In this document: piece after piece, positions 54,974-64,000 of the stretch | Numbering within the stretch: position 1 is the stretch's first letter | How the letters are laid out: the number at the start of each line of letters is the position of its first letter | Assembly: GCA_947623305.1 (NCBI GenBank) | Contig: CANQGQ010000014.1 | Coordinates: forward strand, 1 to 64,000 | From: an uncultured Alistipes sp. | GTDB lineage: Bacteria; Bacteroidota; Bacteroidia; Bacteroidales; Rikenellaceae | Length of the DNA stretch: 64,000 bases | Reading direction: 5' to 3' | The notes under the pieces: model-generated | The model's database searches: none | Seen by the model: the letters and a program-made list of their open reading frames with translations, nothing else | What the model was told of the DNA's origin: nothing | Made by a program: the position numbers and the translations under genes

Positions 54974-56081
54974 GATACAGAATATAGACCAAAATATAGT
55001 TGCGAATGTTGCCGAGCGTATTGAACGACTGATTGCCGATGCTCGGGCACATGTTGCACGGGCAGTAAACATTACCGAAGTCATTACCAAATATGAAATC
55101 GGACGCATTATTGTGGAGGTCGTACAAGAGGGCGAAGAACGCGCGACATACGGAAAGCAATTGTTACAAGGTGTAGCTGACTTGTTGACAGAACGATTGG
55201 GAGATGGCTGGTCGGCGGAAACATTGAAAAGATGTCGCAAGTTTTTCATAATATATTCGGTCAAGGAAATTGGAACATCAGTGTTGACCGAATCTTCTGA
55301 CAGCAATTTGGTCAACACTGTTGACCAAATTCAAAAATCCGCGACAATGTCACGAAAATCTGATGCAACATATCCTTTCTCACTCTCTTGGTCTCACTAT
55401 TTGGTGCTGATGCGTATAGAGTCCGATGCCGAGCGCAATTTCTATGAAATCGAGTGTCAAAAGCAGAATTGGAGTGTGCGACAGTTGCAACGGCAGTACA
55501 ATTCAAGCCTGTATGAGCGGTTGGCTTTGAGCCGCGACAAAGATGCCGTGATGCGATTGGCGCAAGAGGGACAGACTGTCAGCAAGCCTGAGGACATTCT
55601 CAAAAATCCGCTGACGCTGGAATTTCTCGGACTGAAGCCTGAAACGGTTTATTCGGAGAGTAAGTTGGAAAACGCAATTATAGACAAAATGCAACAATTC
55701 CTGATGGAACTCGGCAAAGGTTTTCTATTCGAGGCTCGGCAGAAACGGTTTACGTTCGACGAAGAGAATTTTTATGTGGATTTGGTATTCTACAATCGTT
55801 TGTTGCAATGCTATGTGTTGATTGATTTGAAGGTCGGGAAACTTTCGCACCAGGATTTGGGACAGATGCAGATGTATGTCAATTATTACGACCGTCACGT
55901 AAAAGAGGATTTCGAAAAGCCGACCATAGGCATCCTGCTCTGCAAAGAGAAGAAAGATGCATTGGTGGAACTGACCCTACCCAAAGATGCCAATATTTAC
56001 GCACAGCAATACGCGTTGTATCTACCCGACAAGAGTACATTGCAGGCCAAGTTGAAAGAGTGGATAGACGAACAGGATTAA
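54966..56081 (+). CDS. DUF1016/YhcG-type PDDEXK nuclease
   Basis: 371 residues. The N-terminal DUF1016 domain spans about 15-190 (ITKYEIGRIIVEVVQEGEERATYGKQLLQGVADLLTERLGDGWSAETLKRCRKFF, and YPFSLSWSHYLVLMRIE). The C-terminal part (about 245-345) is the PDDEXK nuclease fold: KGFLFEARQKRFTFDEENFYVDLVFYNRLLQCYVLIDLKVGKLS with Asp of FYVDLVFY and IDLK. YhcG-type proteins are linked to defence, including RNA or DNA cleavage. GC content is higher than the next gene's, pointing to a mosaic island. Overlaps the regulator gene by 8 bp. Confidence 0.85.
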   Translation: MSKIQNIDQNIVANVAERIERLIADARAHVARAVNITEVITKYEIGRIIVEVVQEGEERATYGKQLLQGVADLLTERLGDGWSAETLKRCRKFFIIYSVKEIGTSVLTESSDSNLVNTVDQIQKSATMSRKSDATYPFSLSWSHYLVLMRIESDAERNFYEIECQKQNWSVRQLQRQYNSSLYERLALSRDKDAVMRLAQEGQTVSKPEDILKNPLTLEFLGLKPETVYSESKLENAIIDKMQQFLMELGKGFLFEARQKRFTFDEENFYVDLVFYNRLLQCYVLIDLKVGKLSHQDLGQMQMYVNYYDRHVKEDFEKPTIGILLCKEKKDALVELTLPKDANIYAQQYALYLPDKSTLQAKLKEWIDEQD

Positions 56082-56123
56082 ACAGAATAAATTATTCAAA
56101 TACTACTAATAACTAATAATATT

Positions 56124-58124
56124 ATGGCCACAATCATCAATAAAGTAAAAGCGGGAAAACATCCATTATTGGATTTAAGTAAATTTAGTGATGAAGAAAA
56201 GAAATTAATCGATATTCTAGCAATAGAATGGTATGTCACTTGTTGCGGAGTTGTATCTACAAGTTCACGGAGTACTTACAAATATACTCTTATTAAACCT
56301 ACAGAGAAATATAGTGAATTGTTTAATTTCGAACTTGAGATTGCGGTATGTTTTAGTGACTACACAACATTAGAGCCTAGAGCTCTTGATGCTTATGAAT
56401 TGGTATATAGTCAGAATCCAGGCTTCAGGGTTGAGAAAACAATAACAATATTATTATCAAAAGATAATGATGTTCGAACTAAGTTACAGGACATCTTAAG
56501 GAAAGATCCAGAATATCAGATTATAATTCCATTCTCTTATAAAGAAATATTAGAGAACAAAGACTCGTTTTTCATCCGCAATAGATTCAAAGAATTCTTT
56601 TATTCAAGAGATTTATTTTCATTTCAAAATCCTCTAACAAAGGCCTTCTATTTCTTCGGAAGAAAGGAATTAATACATAATATCGTAAGTAAGCATAATA
56701 GCAATGAGAATTCAGGTCTATTTGGGCTGCGCAAGACAGGAAAGACATCAATCGTATATGGCATACAGCGTGTATTAAAAAACAGCAATCAATGCTCCGT
56801 TTACATTGATTGTCAGGATCCATCTTTCCATAAATCGGGATGGAATAGAGCATTGTGGATTATTATAAGCAAAATAAAAGAGCAAAACAATATAGAATGC
56901 AAGATTCATATAGAACAAGAATATACGGAGGTTAATGCGTCATCACTATTTGCTAAAGATATTACTGCAATTTATAAAAGAGCTAAAAGTAAGATCTTAA
57001 TAATCTTTGATGAGGTTGAGCATATAACTTATAATGTATCTCCAAGTAATCATTGGCACAAGGGTAATGATTCATTATATTTTTGGCAAGCATTGCGTTC
57101 TGCTTATCAAAGCAATATAGATATTTTTACTTATTTAATCGTTGGCACAAACCCTAAATGTGTTGAAATAGCGTCAATAAACGGAACGGATAATCCTATT
57201 TTCAATCAAATTCCTTACCAATATATTCCTTCATTTGATGTATCACAAACAAAAGATATGGTCAATAAGTTGGGCGGAATAATGGGTTTGAAATTCGATG
57301 ATATTATTTATGGTAAATTAACTGATGATTTTGGTGGACATCCATTTCTTATTCGACTTGTATGTAGCCAAATCCATCAGATTGTCGATGAGCAAAGACC
57401 TGCACGGGTTGACAAATCGGTGTATGAGAAAGCGGCGGGATTATTCAATACAAAGTACGGCAATTATATTGAGATGGTTATAAACGTGTTAAAAGAATAT
57501 TATCCAGATGAGTATGAGATGCTTAGAATGCTTGCTATTGGAGATATAACTACCTTCAATGAATTTGCTGCGATTTCTAGAGAATATACTAATCATCTGC
57601 TTGGATATAATATTCTAGACATGAATAATGAATCCTACTCTTTTAAAATAGAGGCTATAAAGCATCATTTAGAATTGGATAATAAATATGCAAAAATCAC
57701 ATTGTCTCAAGACGAAAAACGCAAAGAAATATCGGAAAGACGAAATAGCATAGAACCCAAACTACGCATAATAGTCCGACAAACATTAACAAGTAAATAC
57801 GGTCAAAATGAAGCTAAACAAATGGTTTTATCAATTTATGGTAGTGAGCGAGAAAGAAAATATTATTCTTATTCAATAAAAGATATTTTTGACCCTAATA
57901 AAGCAACCGTATACTTCGAAGATCTAAGAAGAATAATATCTAAACATTGGGACGATTTCAAACATCTATTTGGTTTAGACCTATCCAGATTTAATACTTA
58001 TATGAATAATATTAACAAATATAGAATAGATGCGCATGCAAAAGATATAAGCGATGATGAGATGAGCGAATTTAGAGTCAGTGCTAAAAATATAGAACAA
58101 TACATATCTGATTATTTTGATTAA
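56124..58124 (+). CDS. AAA/STAND-type ATPase of the defence island
   Basis: 666 residues, very AT-rich. Residues 1-180 have no recognised domain. The ATPase core follows: FFGRKELIHNIVS, Walker A LFGLRKTGKTS (about 198-208), Walker B ILIIFDEVEHI (about 291-301), then the R-finger area PNPKCVEIASING... and a winged-helix-like end. This is the pattern of archaeal-type or STAND ATPases such as those that sense phage. The C-terminal 150 residues (KRKEISERRNSIEPKLRIIVRQTLTSKYGQNEAKQMVLSIYG...) may be an effector or sensor. It begins 42 bp after the DUF1016 gene. Confidence 0.8.
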   Translation: MATIINKVKAGKHPLLDLSKFSDEEKKLIDILAIEWYVTCCGVVSTSSRSTYKYTLIKPTEKYSELFNFELEIAVCFSDYTTLEPRALDAYELVYSQNPGFRVEKTITILLSKDNDVRTKLQDILRKDPEYQIIIPFSYKEILENKDSFFIRNRFKEFFYSRDLFSFQNPLTKAFYFFGRKELIHNIVSKHNSNENSGLFGLRKTGKTSIVYGIQRVLKNSNQCSVYIDCQDPSFHKSGWNRALWIIISKIKEQNNIECKIHIEQEYTEVNASSLFAKDITAIYKRAKSKILIIFDEVEHITYNVSPSNHWHKGNDSLYFWQALRSAYQSNIDIFTYLIVGTNPKCVEIASINGTDNPIFNQIPYQYIPSFDVSQTKDMVNKLGGIMGLKFDDIIYGKLTDDFGGHPFLIRLVCSQIHQIVDEQRPARVDKSVYEKAAGLFNTKYGNYIEMVINVLKEYYPDEYEMLRMLAIGDITTFNEFAAISREYTNHLLGYNILDMNNESYSFKIEAIKHHLELDNKYAKITLSQDEKRKEISERRNSIEPKLRIIVRQTLTSKYGQNEAKQMVLSIYGSERERKYYSYSIKDIFDPNKATVYFEDLRRIISKHWDDFKHLFGLDLSRFNTYMNNINKYRIDAHAKDISDDEMSEFRVSAKNIEQYISDYFD

Positions 58125-58183
58125 TCTAAAGATAGATATGTGAAATAAAGTTTTTCGTATTTACATAACTCTTTGTTTATTGG

Positions 58184-61100
58184 ATGCAGATTATATATTT
58201 CATACTGGCTATTGTTATTCTTGCGATATGGTTAGGACCATATGTCCTAATCGTTTTAGTCTTATGGGGGATAATTGCATTAGTGACAAAAAAAGGAACT
58301 GAGGTAAATAATAAATCTGCGAATAAATTCGATAACAATAGTCCAAATAATACTTCTATAAAAGAGGCTAACACCAACTACTTCCCGAAAGACTATTTTG
58401 AGATAAGCCAGCAGCAGAGTAAAAAAATTCAATCCGTTATCAATACCTTGAAGACCACAGAGGCTTCTGATACATATAAGATTATCCATCGACTAAACTC
58501 CTTAGAACTCAGCTATTGGGGGCAAAGGTCTGTTTACATATCGTCTGATTTGTATAGTCATATTCTAAAAGTAACCAGAGAGCGTATAGGCTCTGCTAAA
58601 CGTGATTTTGTCAAAAGGGAGTGTGAGATCGTCATGCAGATTGTTGAGTTGTTAAAAGAAAATATTTCAGCAGACGATATAGTTCGTGCAATCTTACCAC
58701 CGAAAGAAGATGCGGTTAATGTTGTTAAGTATGAGGTCGTTGTAGCAGACGCCGAGGATAGCATAAATGAACATGCCAAAGAACAATCCGAAGATCCGCA
58801 GGACAACGGCTGGGAAGCCGTTGAAGATTTGGAGAATCATCCGTTGCGAGATAAGGAGTATTGTCGGCAATTGCACAAGAGAGTTGAAGTTCTCCATCAA
58901 AATGGAGAACTGGATAAAGAGATCGACTTTATTCGGGAGACTATACAAAGTTACGAATCGGCAGAATTGCCGTGTCGATATTGGCAGTTGTTATTGAATG
59001 TTCGCCTTGCTGAGGCGGCAAAAACGAGAAATGCAAAATCGATAGCGCCAGCTGTGTCACAAATTGTTGCAAGTTTAGCCAATCATACTGTTCAGCGAGA
59101 AAAAGAACAAGCAGTCGAGGCAGAACAATATGCTTCACAATCTACTGATAGGTCAAACGATTTTTTCGACAGCTTCGAATTGTCCAAACAGAATAAATAC
59201 GATGACGATATGTGCCCAACAGAAGGTGTGCCTTATTGGGGACATACTTATGTCTATTCTGTTGCCGAGTTGCAGAAAGCGAACAATCTGCAAAGACAGT
59301 TTTATAACTACTTCAAGGCGCAATTCCTCAAAAATCGCTATCTGGATATTGAAGATAATTCGAACTACGCCTTTGTATTGATGTTCGACCTGGCTGACGA
59401 CTACAAGAAGCACAAAGATTACGAGTTGCTCAAACAACAACTCGAAACATTGGCAGAAAACTATCCGGTAGTAGCACCATACATCAATAGAGCCATATCG
59501 GAGGTGGTTACAACTGTCAATCAAGAAGAGGCAGAAAACTCTTTGCAATCATACGATAAATCGCGTGGTCAATTGTGCCGGTGGGTTACCTCAGGTGAAA
59601 CAATAGAAGTACAGGGCATCAAACTGACGCGAGGGAACTTTTATATTGGCGAATGTTTCCGTCTTCCCGATAGCATCATTAGGAAAAACAGTTTTTACAC
59701 TTCCGGATACAAAGGAGCCTATATTTACGGCTCCGTTCTGAATCCGGATTTACCGGCAAGTAATGAAGCACCTTCAAAAAACATATTTTGCTCCTATAAA
59801 GATATGTCTCCTGCTTGGCGGTACGAATATTTGATGTGGTTGTCAGGTAAGATGCAAGCAGCAGATGTGCCGGTGGAGATTCTTCTATTCTATCTTTACG
59901 GATGCGAAATACGGATGTTTATTGACCCGCAAACAAAGAAGTCGGAACGGAGAGCTATGCTGTCAGATGTCATTGAACTGTACAAATCTCTTTATTCCGA
60001 ATCTGCCGAGGATTATGACGGATCGTTACAGCAGAAAATAGGTGATTTTATCGGATGCGCTATTGTTAAATATTTTCGTGATAATAAAGAAAATTTCTAT
60101 ACAAAAGGAATATTAAAAGATTGCAGCACATATCAAGATTATTATATCGCACATAAAATTGCGGGAACAAAGGCTTTATCACCGGAAGATGCTTTTGATA
60201 TTGCCAATGAAATATACGATATCGAGCAACTTGTTCCGTCTGAATATATTTCGGTTGCACGGGAATATTTTATGGAGGACTTCAGCGGATTATATAAAAA
60301 TCTCGATGCAAACTTCGAAATGACGACGCAGAATAAATCATTTTATTACTACAGTTACTTCAATAATAGTTATTTCAATTCCGAGAAGATCGACTTTTGT
60401 TATACCATAGATTCTCTGCCGTCAAATCTTTGGATGATTCAGGATGCCGTTAGAAGATGCTGTTGGAGTGTCGAGTCCAAATTCCGACGCTATAATCGGG
60501 AGAAAGAGCGTTCAGACGGCAAAGAGACTATTACGGCTATACAGTTACTGCCCGACAATATAGACATACGGAAGATACCGAAGATCCGAACGTTGATTGC
60601 TCATATTGAAAGCGAGATGCAATCAAACACCTACCTTGTTAAACCGATCGACTGGTTGCTTGCCCTGTGGGAATATGAACGCAAAGACGAGAAAAGTATT
60701 CATAAAGAGTATGCCGATTCCATTATCGGCGGTCTGCGTCGTTTAGGTTTCGACATCGTGCCTGATTATGAGATTGACAAGAAACGTTTCAACTTTGGCG
60801 ATATTTGTGTGATATACAAAAACGAGGAGCATTACCCCGTTAAATCCACCACAAAATACGACAGGTCCGAACTGTTTATAAAACTGGCATCACATATTGT
60901 ACTTGCAGACAAAGCCTCTGATGGCGATATTGCATTCGTCGAACAACAACTGAAATCTTTCAACAATACAGCAGGCAATCATCTTCATTTAATGGCATCT
61001 ATCCGATGGAGATTCCAGGCAAAAAAGCAACCGATAGACAAACGGGCACAAAGCATCGTTGCTACGTTGACAAGCGAACAGCGAACCGATATGGGAAATG

Positions 61101-61666
61101 CGTTGATTCGGCTCGCCTGCATAAACGGAGACATTCATCCGAAACGAATTGACAACCTGAAGAAAGTTTTGCCGTTGCTGGGCTTTGAGTCAGACAATAT
61201 CCATGCTCAAGTCCACCGACTGCTTACCGATAGCGACGGATTCGCAGTAGTGGAGAAGAAATCGGATGCCGTAGAATTTGCCATAAATGGTGAACAAGCA
61301 TCCGCACAACGACCTGCCGCGCCAAGCGTTATCATTAATCCGAAAAAACTCCGTTTCTTTGAACAGCAAACAAAGGCTGCACAAGAACTTCTTTCAGGTA
61401 TATTTGTCGATGAAGAGACTGCAAAGCCTCAAACGACATCGGACAACACACCAAAGGCATGGATGGATCTGTTGAAGTCGTTGTTGACCAAAGAACTGTG
61501 GACGCGTGCAGAGGTCGAGAATATGTGCAAAGAACGCGGATTGATGTTGGGTGCGGTATTGGAGCAAATCAACGACTTCGCATACGAGAAAGTTGATGAT
61601 GCGGTTGTCGAAGACGACGGCGAGAATATATATGTTACATTGGATTATAAAGAACAATTGATATGA
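58184..61666 (+). CDS. TerB-N / TerB / TerB-C multidomain membrane-anchored protein
   Basis: 1,160 residues. An N-terminal double hydrophobic stretch (about 3-36) anchors it in the membrane. A TerB-N domain lies at about 345-545 (VPYWGHTYVYSVAELQKANNLQRQFYNYFKAQFLKNRYLDIE), a long central helical region follows, a TerB-like domain at about 895-1010 (ACINGDIHPKRIDNLKKVLPLLGF) and TerB-C at about 1050-1155 (AWMDLLKSLLTKELWTRAEVENMC). The same domain set occurs in tellurite-resistance-linked DNA-processing systems described by comparative genomics. Its stop overlaps the next ATG (ATGA), so it is co-translated with the BrxC/BrxD-type ATPase and thus the helicase. Confidence 0.85.
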   Translation: MQIIYFILAIVILAIWLGPYVLIVLVLWGIIALVTKKGTEVNNKSANKFDNNSPNNTSIKEANTNYFPKDYFEISQQQSKKIQSVINTLKTTEASDTYKIIHRLNSLELSYWGQRSVYISSDLYSHILKVTRERIGSAKRDFVKRECEIVMQIVELLKENISADDIVRAILPPKEDAVNVVKYEVVVADAEDSINEHAKEQSEDPQDNGWEAVEDLENHPLRDKEYCRQLHKRVEVLHQNGELDKEIDFIRETIQSYESAELPCRYWQLLLNVRLAEAAKTRNAKSIAPAVSQIVASLANHTVQREKEQAVEAEQYASQSTDRSNDFFDSFELSKQNKYDDDMCPTEGVPYWGHTYVYSVAELQKANNLQRQFYNYFKAQFLKNRYLDIEDNSNYAFVLMFDLADDYKKHKDYELLKQQLETLAENYPVVAPYINRAISEVVTTVNQEEAENSLQSYDKSRGQLCRWVTSGETIEVQGIKLTRGNFYIGECFRLPDSIIRKNSFYTSGYKGAYIYGSVLNPDLPASNEAPSKNIFCSYKDMSPAWRYEYLMWLSGKMQAADVPVEILLFYLYGCEIRMFIDPQTKKSERRAMLSDVIELYKSLYSESAEDYDGSLQQKIGDFIGCAIVKYFRDNKENFYTKGILKDCSTYQDYYIAHKIAGTKALSPEDAFDIANEIYDIEQLVPSEYISVAREYFMEDFSGLYKNLDANFEMTTQNKSFYYYSYFNNSYFNSEKIDFCYTIDSLPSNLWMIQDAVRRCCWSVESKFRRYNREKERSDGKETITAIQLLPDNIDIRKIPKIRTLIAHIESEMQSNTYLVKPIDWLLALWEYERKDEKSIHKEYADSIIGGLRRLGFDIVPDYEIDKKRFNFGDICVIYKNEEHYPVKSTTKYDRSELFIKLASHIVLADKASDGDIAFVEQQLKSFNNTAGNHLHLMASIRWRFQAKKQPIDKRAQSIVATLTSEQRTDMGNALIRLACINGDIHPKRIDNLKKVLPLLGFESDNIHAQVHRLLTDSDGFAVVEKKSDAVEFAINGEQASAQRPAAPSVIINPKKLRFFEQQTKAAQELLSGIFVDEETAKPQTTSDNTPKAWMDLLKSLLTKELWTRAEVENMCKERGLMLGAVLEQINDFAYEKVDDAVVEDDGENIYVTLDYKEQLI

Positions 61667-62985
61667 TAAAACCCAAAGAACGAGAGACCATTATCCAGTC
61701 ATTGAAAAGTGGCGTCGTACCGCGGCTCGGATTGCAGCATATTCAGGTAGGCCGAAGCGAAGAGTTGAAGTCGTTTGTTAATGATGTCGCCGCCATTTCG
61801 GAAGGCGGCACTGCATTCCGTTTAGTTATCGGAGAATATGGCTCCGGCAAAACATTTTTCCTGTCGCTTGTCAGAAGTATCGCTTTGCAGAAAGGATTGG
61901 TGACGATGAATGCCGATTTGTCGCCCACCAAACGCCTGCATGGGACCGACGGTCACGCCCGGGTTTTATTGTCGGAACTGATCTCGTCAATATCCACCCG
62001 CACCAAACAGGACGGAAATGCGCTGCCGAACATTCTTGAGAAGTTTATATCCAACGCCCGAACGGAGGCGGAACAGAGCAACCGCGATGTCGCTTCGGTC
62101 ATATACGAGCAGTTGAGCGATTTGAATGAATATCCGGGCGGATATACATTTGCGCAGGTCGTCAATAAATATTGGACGGCGTATGAATCCGGCGATGATA
62201 TGCTGAAAGACCGCGTTCTGCGGTGGTTGAGAGCAGAATATACAACAAAGACCGACAGCTTGCGCGACCTCGGAGTACGTGAATTTATCAACGACGCTTC
62301 ATTCTTCAATACGCTGAAACTTTACTCTATTTTGGTGCAAAAGGCGGGATATAGCGGTTTGCTGGTTTGTATGGACGAGATGGTCAATCTCCACAAAATA
62401 TCCAACAGTGTCTCCCGCAAAGCCAACTATGAAGAGATCTTGAATATCCTGAACAATACGCTTCAGGGAACTTTGTCGCATATCGGATTTATCATGTCGG
62501 GAACACCGGAGTTTTTGACAGACGGCAATAGAGGATTGTATAGTTACGAGGCATTGAAATCCCGATTGGCAGAGAACAGTTTCTCCAAAAATCTCGGATT
62601 GACAGACTACAATTCGACCGTGCTGCGTCTGGCCAATCTTACGAAAGAGGAACTGTACCTGCTGCTGATAAATCTGCGCAATGTCTTCGCAGGTAGTGAC
62701 GAGAGCAAATACCTGGTCCCGAACGAGGCGTTGCTGGCCTATCTGAATCATTGCGCCAATAAAATCGGAGACAGTTACTTCCGCACTCCGCGCAACACGA
62801 TTAAAAGATTTTTGGATCTGTTATCGATGCTTGAACAATATCCCGACTTGAAATGGTCGGATATGATTGAGCAAATCGAGGTCGCGCGAGATGTCGAACC
62901 GACCGAAGTCGGAGCGATTATCGCGCAGCAGGGCGAAGCCCAAAGCAACACGGATGACGATGTTTTTGCATCATTCAAATTGTAA
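61663..62985 (+). CDS. BrxC/BrxD-type P-loop ATPase
   Basis: 440 residues. The ATP-binding protein family PF10923-like (DUF2791) fits RLGLQHIQVGRSEELKSFVNDVAAISEGGTAFRLVIGEYGSGKTFFLSLV with Walker A GEYGSGKT (57-64) and the Walker B-like LLVCMDEMVNLHK (about 225-237). BrxD-type proteins accompany BREX systems, where they pair with a helicase. It follows the TerB protein by overlap and precedes the helicase by 7 bp. The complete set here (ATPase plus TerB protein plus Lhr-like helicase) lacks the BREX methylase PglX and PglZ, at least inside the window. Confidence 0.85.
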   Translation: MIKPKERETIIQSLKSGVVPRLGLQHIQVGRSEELKSFVNDVAAISEGGTAFRLVIGEYGSGKTFFLSLVRSIALQKGLVTMNADLSPTKRLHGTDGHARVLLSELISSISTRTKQDGNALPNILEKFISNARTEAEQSNRDVASVIYEQLSDLNEYPGGYTFAQVVNKYWTAYESGDDMLKDRVLRWLRAEYTTKTDSLRDLGVREFINDASFFNTLKLYSILVQKAGYSGLLVCMDEMVNLHKISNSVSRKANYEEILNILNNTLQGTLSHIGFIMSGTPEFLTDGNRGLYSYEALKSRLAENSFSKNLGLTDYNSTVLRLANLTKEELYLLLINLRNVFAGSDESKYLVPNEALLAYLNHCANKIGDSYFRTPRNTIKRFLDLLSMLEQYPDLKWSDMIEQIEVARDVEPTEVGAIIAQQGEAQSNTDDDVFASFKL

Positions 62986-62991
62986 CTCCTT

Positions 62992-64000
62992 ATGACAAGT
63001 GCTTCTTCATCTTATGACCTCCTCGATGAGCGCGTCCGCCGATGGATCTGGCGGCAAGGTTGGACATCTCTGAAAGATATTCAGGAGAATGCCATTCCTA
63101 TTGTACTTGCCGGCGACCGCGATGTTATTATAAGCGCCTCAACCGCAGGAGGAAAGACCGAAGCCGCCTTTCTGCCCATTCTGACCTCTATATTGCAAAG
63201 CGGCAGAACTTTCGGTTATCAAGTATTGTATGTAAGCCCGTTAAAAGCGCTTATCAATGACCAATATCGCCGTCTCTCCGATATGACTGCCGATATGGGG
63301 ATAGATGTTATCCCCTGGCACGGCGATATAGATGCCGCCCGAAAAACCCGGTCGTTGAAAAATCCCAACGGCATAGTTATAATTACCCCCGAATCGCTCG
63401 AATCGTTTTTGATAAATCGGGAGCAATTTGTAATGGAGGCATTCTCCTCTCTGCAATATGTGGTCATAGATGAACTGCATTCTTTTATCGGGACGGAACG
63501 CGGCAAACAGTTGCAATCGCTCCTGTCTCGAATCGAACAAGTTACACGCCGTCATATACCTCGTATTGCGATGAGTGCGACATTCTCGGACTATGATGCC
63601 GTGAAATATTTTCTTCGCAACGATAGTTCGATGCCGTGTGCCATACCGCCGCAAGGAGAAAGCAACCACGAAATTAAGATACTCGTCAAAGAGTTTATTG
63701 CATCAAAAGACACAGACGTAACCGTACCTATATCGCAGGAAATATACAACAATTTGCGTGGAAGCAACAACCTCGTCTTTACCAATAATCGCGGAAGCGC
63801 CGAGGAGTACGCCGTACTGCTGTCGGATATGTGCGAGGAAAAAGGCGTACCCAACGAGTTCAGAGTCCATCATGGCAGCATATCAAAAATAGAACGGGAA
63901 TCGGTTGAACGCGATTTGCAGAAAGGCGAACATCCGGTAACCGCTTTTTGCACTTCGACATTGGAATTGGGCGTGGATATCGGCAAAGTCAAATCCATCG
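62992..64000 (+). CDS. Lhr-like SF2 DEAD/DEAH helicase (partial, runs off the window)
   Basis: The open frame from ATG 62992 continues to the window end: 336 residues visible. It begins MTSASSSYDLLDERVRRWI. Motifs: Q-motif IQENAIP, Walker A SASTAGGKT (48-56), VLYVSPLKAL, ITPESLESF, DEAH-variant IDELHSF (about 157-163), SATF (about 193), LVFTNNR, FRVHHGSI and CTSTLELGVDIG. This is the Lhr/BrxHI type of helicase, a usual partner of BrxD. Only the first 7 bp separate it from the ATPase gene. The C-terminus is missing here. Confidence 0.88.
   Translation, partial: MTSASSSYDLLDERVRRWIWRQGWTSLKDIQENAIPIVLAGDRDVIISASTAGGKTEAAFLPILTSILQSGRTFGYQVLYVSPLKALINDQYRRLSDMTADMGIDVIPWHGDIDAARKTRSLKNPNGIVIITPESLESFLINREQFVMEAFSSLQYVVIDELHSFIGTERGKQLQSLLSRIEQVTRRHIPRIAMSATFSDYDAVKYFLRNDSSMPCAIPPQGESNHEIKILVKEFIASKDTDVTVPISQEIYNNLRGSNNLVFTNNRGSAEEYAVLLSDMCEEKGVPNEFRVHHGSISKIERESVERDLQKGEHPVTAFCTSTLELGVDIGKVKSI

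Noticed and set aside
1..64000. CRISPR arrays and tRNA genes
   Set aside because: No regular repeat-spacer arrays and no cloverleaf or TTCGANTC-type blocks recognised by eye; a tRNAscan-SE or CRISPRCasFinder run could find a missed one.

Overview
The window comes from a Bacteroidales chromosome, probably an Alistipes-like gut bacterium (genus is an inference). Pointers are the TAnnTTTG -7 promoter boxes ahead of many genes, near-absence of Shine-Dalgarno sequences, GLPGLI-family genes, Bacteroidetes GG-leader peptides (AQQLSKK.MNNVKGG), DUF1896 and RteC proteins, and the DnaA, RecA, UvrA and SpoT-type sequences. No tRNA, rRNA or CRISPR array was found by eye.

Layout. (1) 1-12.8 kb, mostly minus strand: a peptide-export region. 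A lanthipeptide-dehydratase N-terminal fragment and a small HTH gene lie at the left edge. Then come two parallel operons, each headed by a double-glycine leader peptide gene and a GLPGLI gene. One continues with a C39 peptidase-ABC exporter, an HlyD adaptor and a TolC channel (7040 to 874). The other continues with a large outer-membrane barrel and a degenerate C39/VKOR/thioredoxin fusion (12600 to 7292). Upstream of each peptide gene, on the opposite strand, is a duplicated candidate small RNA of about 70 nt. (2) 12.8-15.8 kb: a small membrane protein, a DUF3244 protein and a TPR signalling lipoprotein. (3) 15.8-29.6 kb: a fragment of a CTnDOT-like conjugative transposon: two DUF1896 genes, a DUF4099/3945-type gene, a giant methylase-helicase, a membrane KAP NTPase (possible defence cargo), two excisionase-like HTH proteins, an RteR-like small RNA candidate and RteC. 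No integrase, mobilisation or transfer gene is present. (4) 30.2-47.9 kb: core genome. A tightly packed operon-like run (dapB, lepB, a YigZ-type gene, uvrA, an M16 peptidase, an O-methyltransferase, a MazG-type gene) is followed by a lipoprotein, a phosphohexomutase, dnaA, recA, a bifunctional (p)ppGpp enzyme and a HIT gene. (5) 47.9-51.7 kb: an AT-rich gene-free stretch, an HTH gene, then a 2.07-kb segment bounded by an 18-bp direct repeat. It carries three unrecognised genes and a 575-bp island of extreme GC content packed with perfect hairpins. Just beyond it lies a transcribed-looking, highly structured RNA region (51299-51548) with mutually exclusive pairings. (6) 51.8-53.4 kb: a zinc/manganese-type ABC uptake pair without a permease. 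(7) 53.7-64.0 kb: a defence island. A DUF2971 gene on the minus strand faces a plus-strand operon of XRE regulator, DUF1016/YhcG nuclease, AAA ATPase, TerB-N/TerB/TerB-C protein, BrxC/BrxD-type ATPase and an Lhr-like helicase that runs off the window end.

How they work together: region 1 would make, oxidise and export small Cys-containing peptides; region 3 is a decayed or partial mobile element; region 7 looks like a co-translated nucleic-acid-processing defence system. The least explained parts are the structured RNA at 51.3-51.55 kb, the GC island at 50.2-50.76 kb with its flanking 18-bp repeats, the 128-bp attC-like hairpin at 16.27-16.4 kb, and the paired small RNAs next to the peptide genes.
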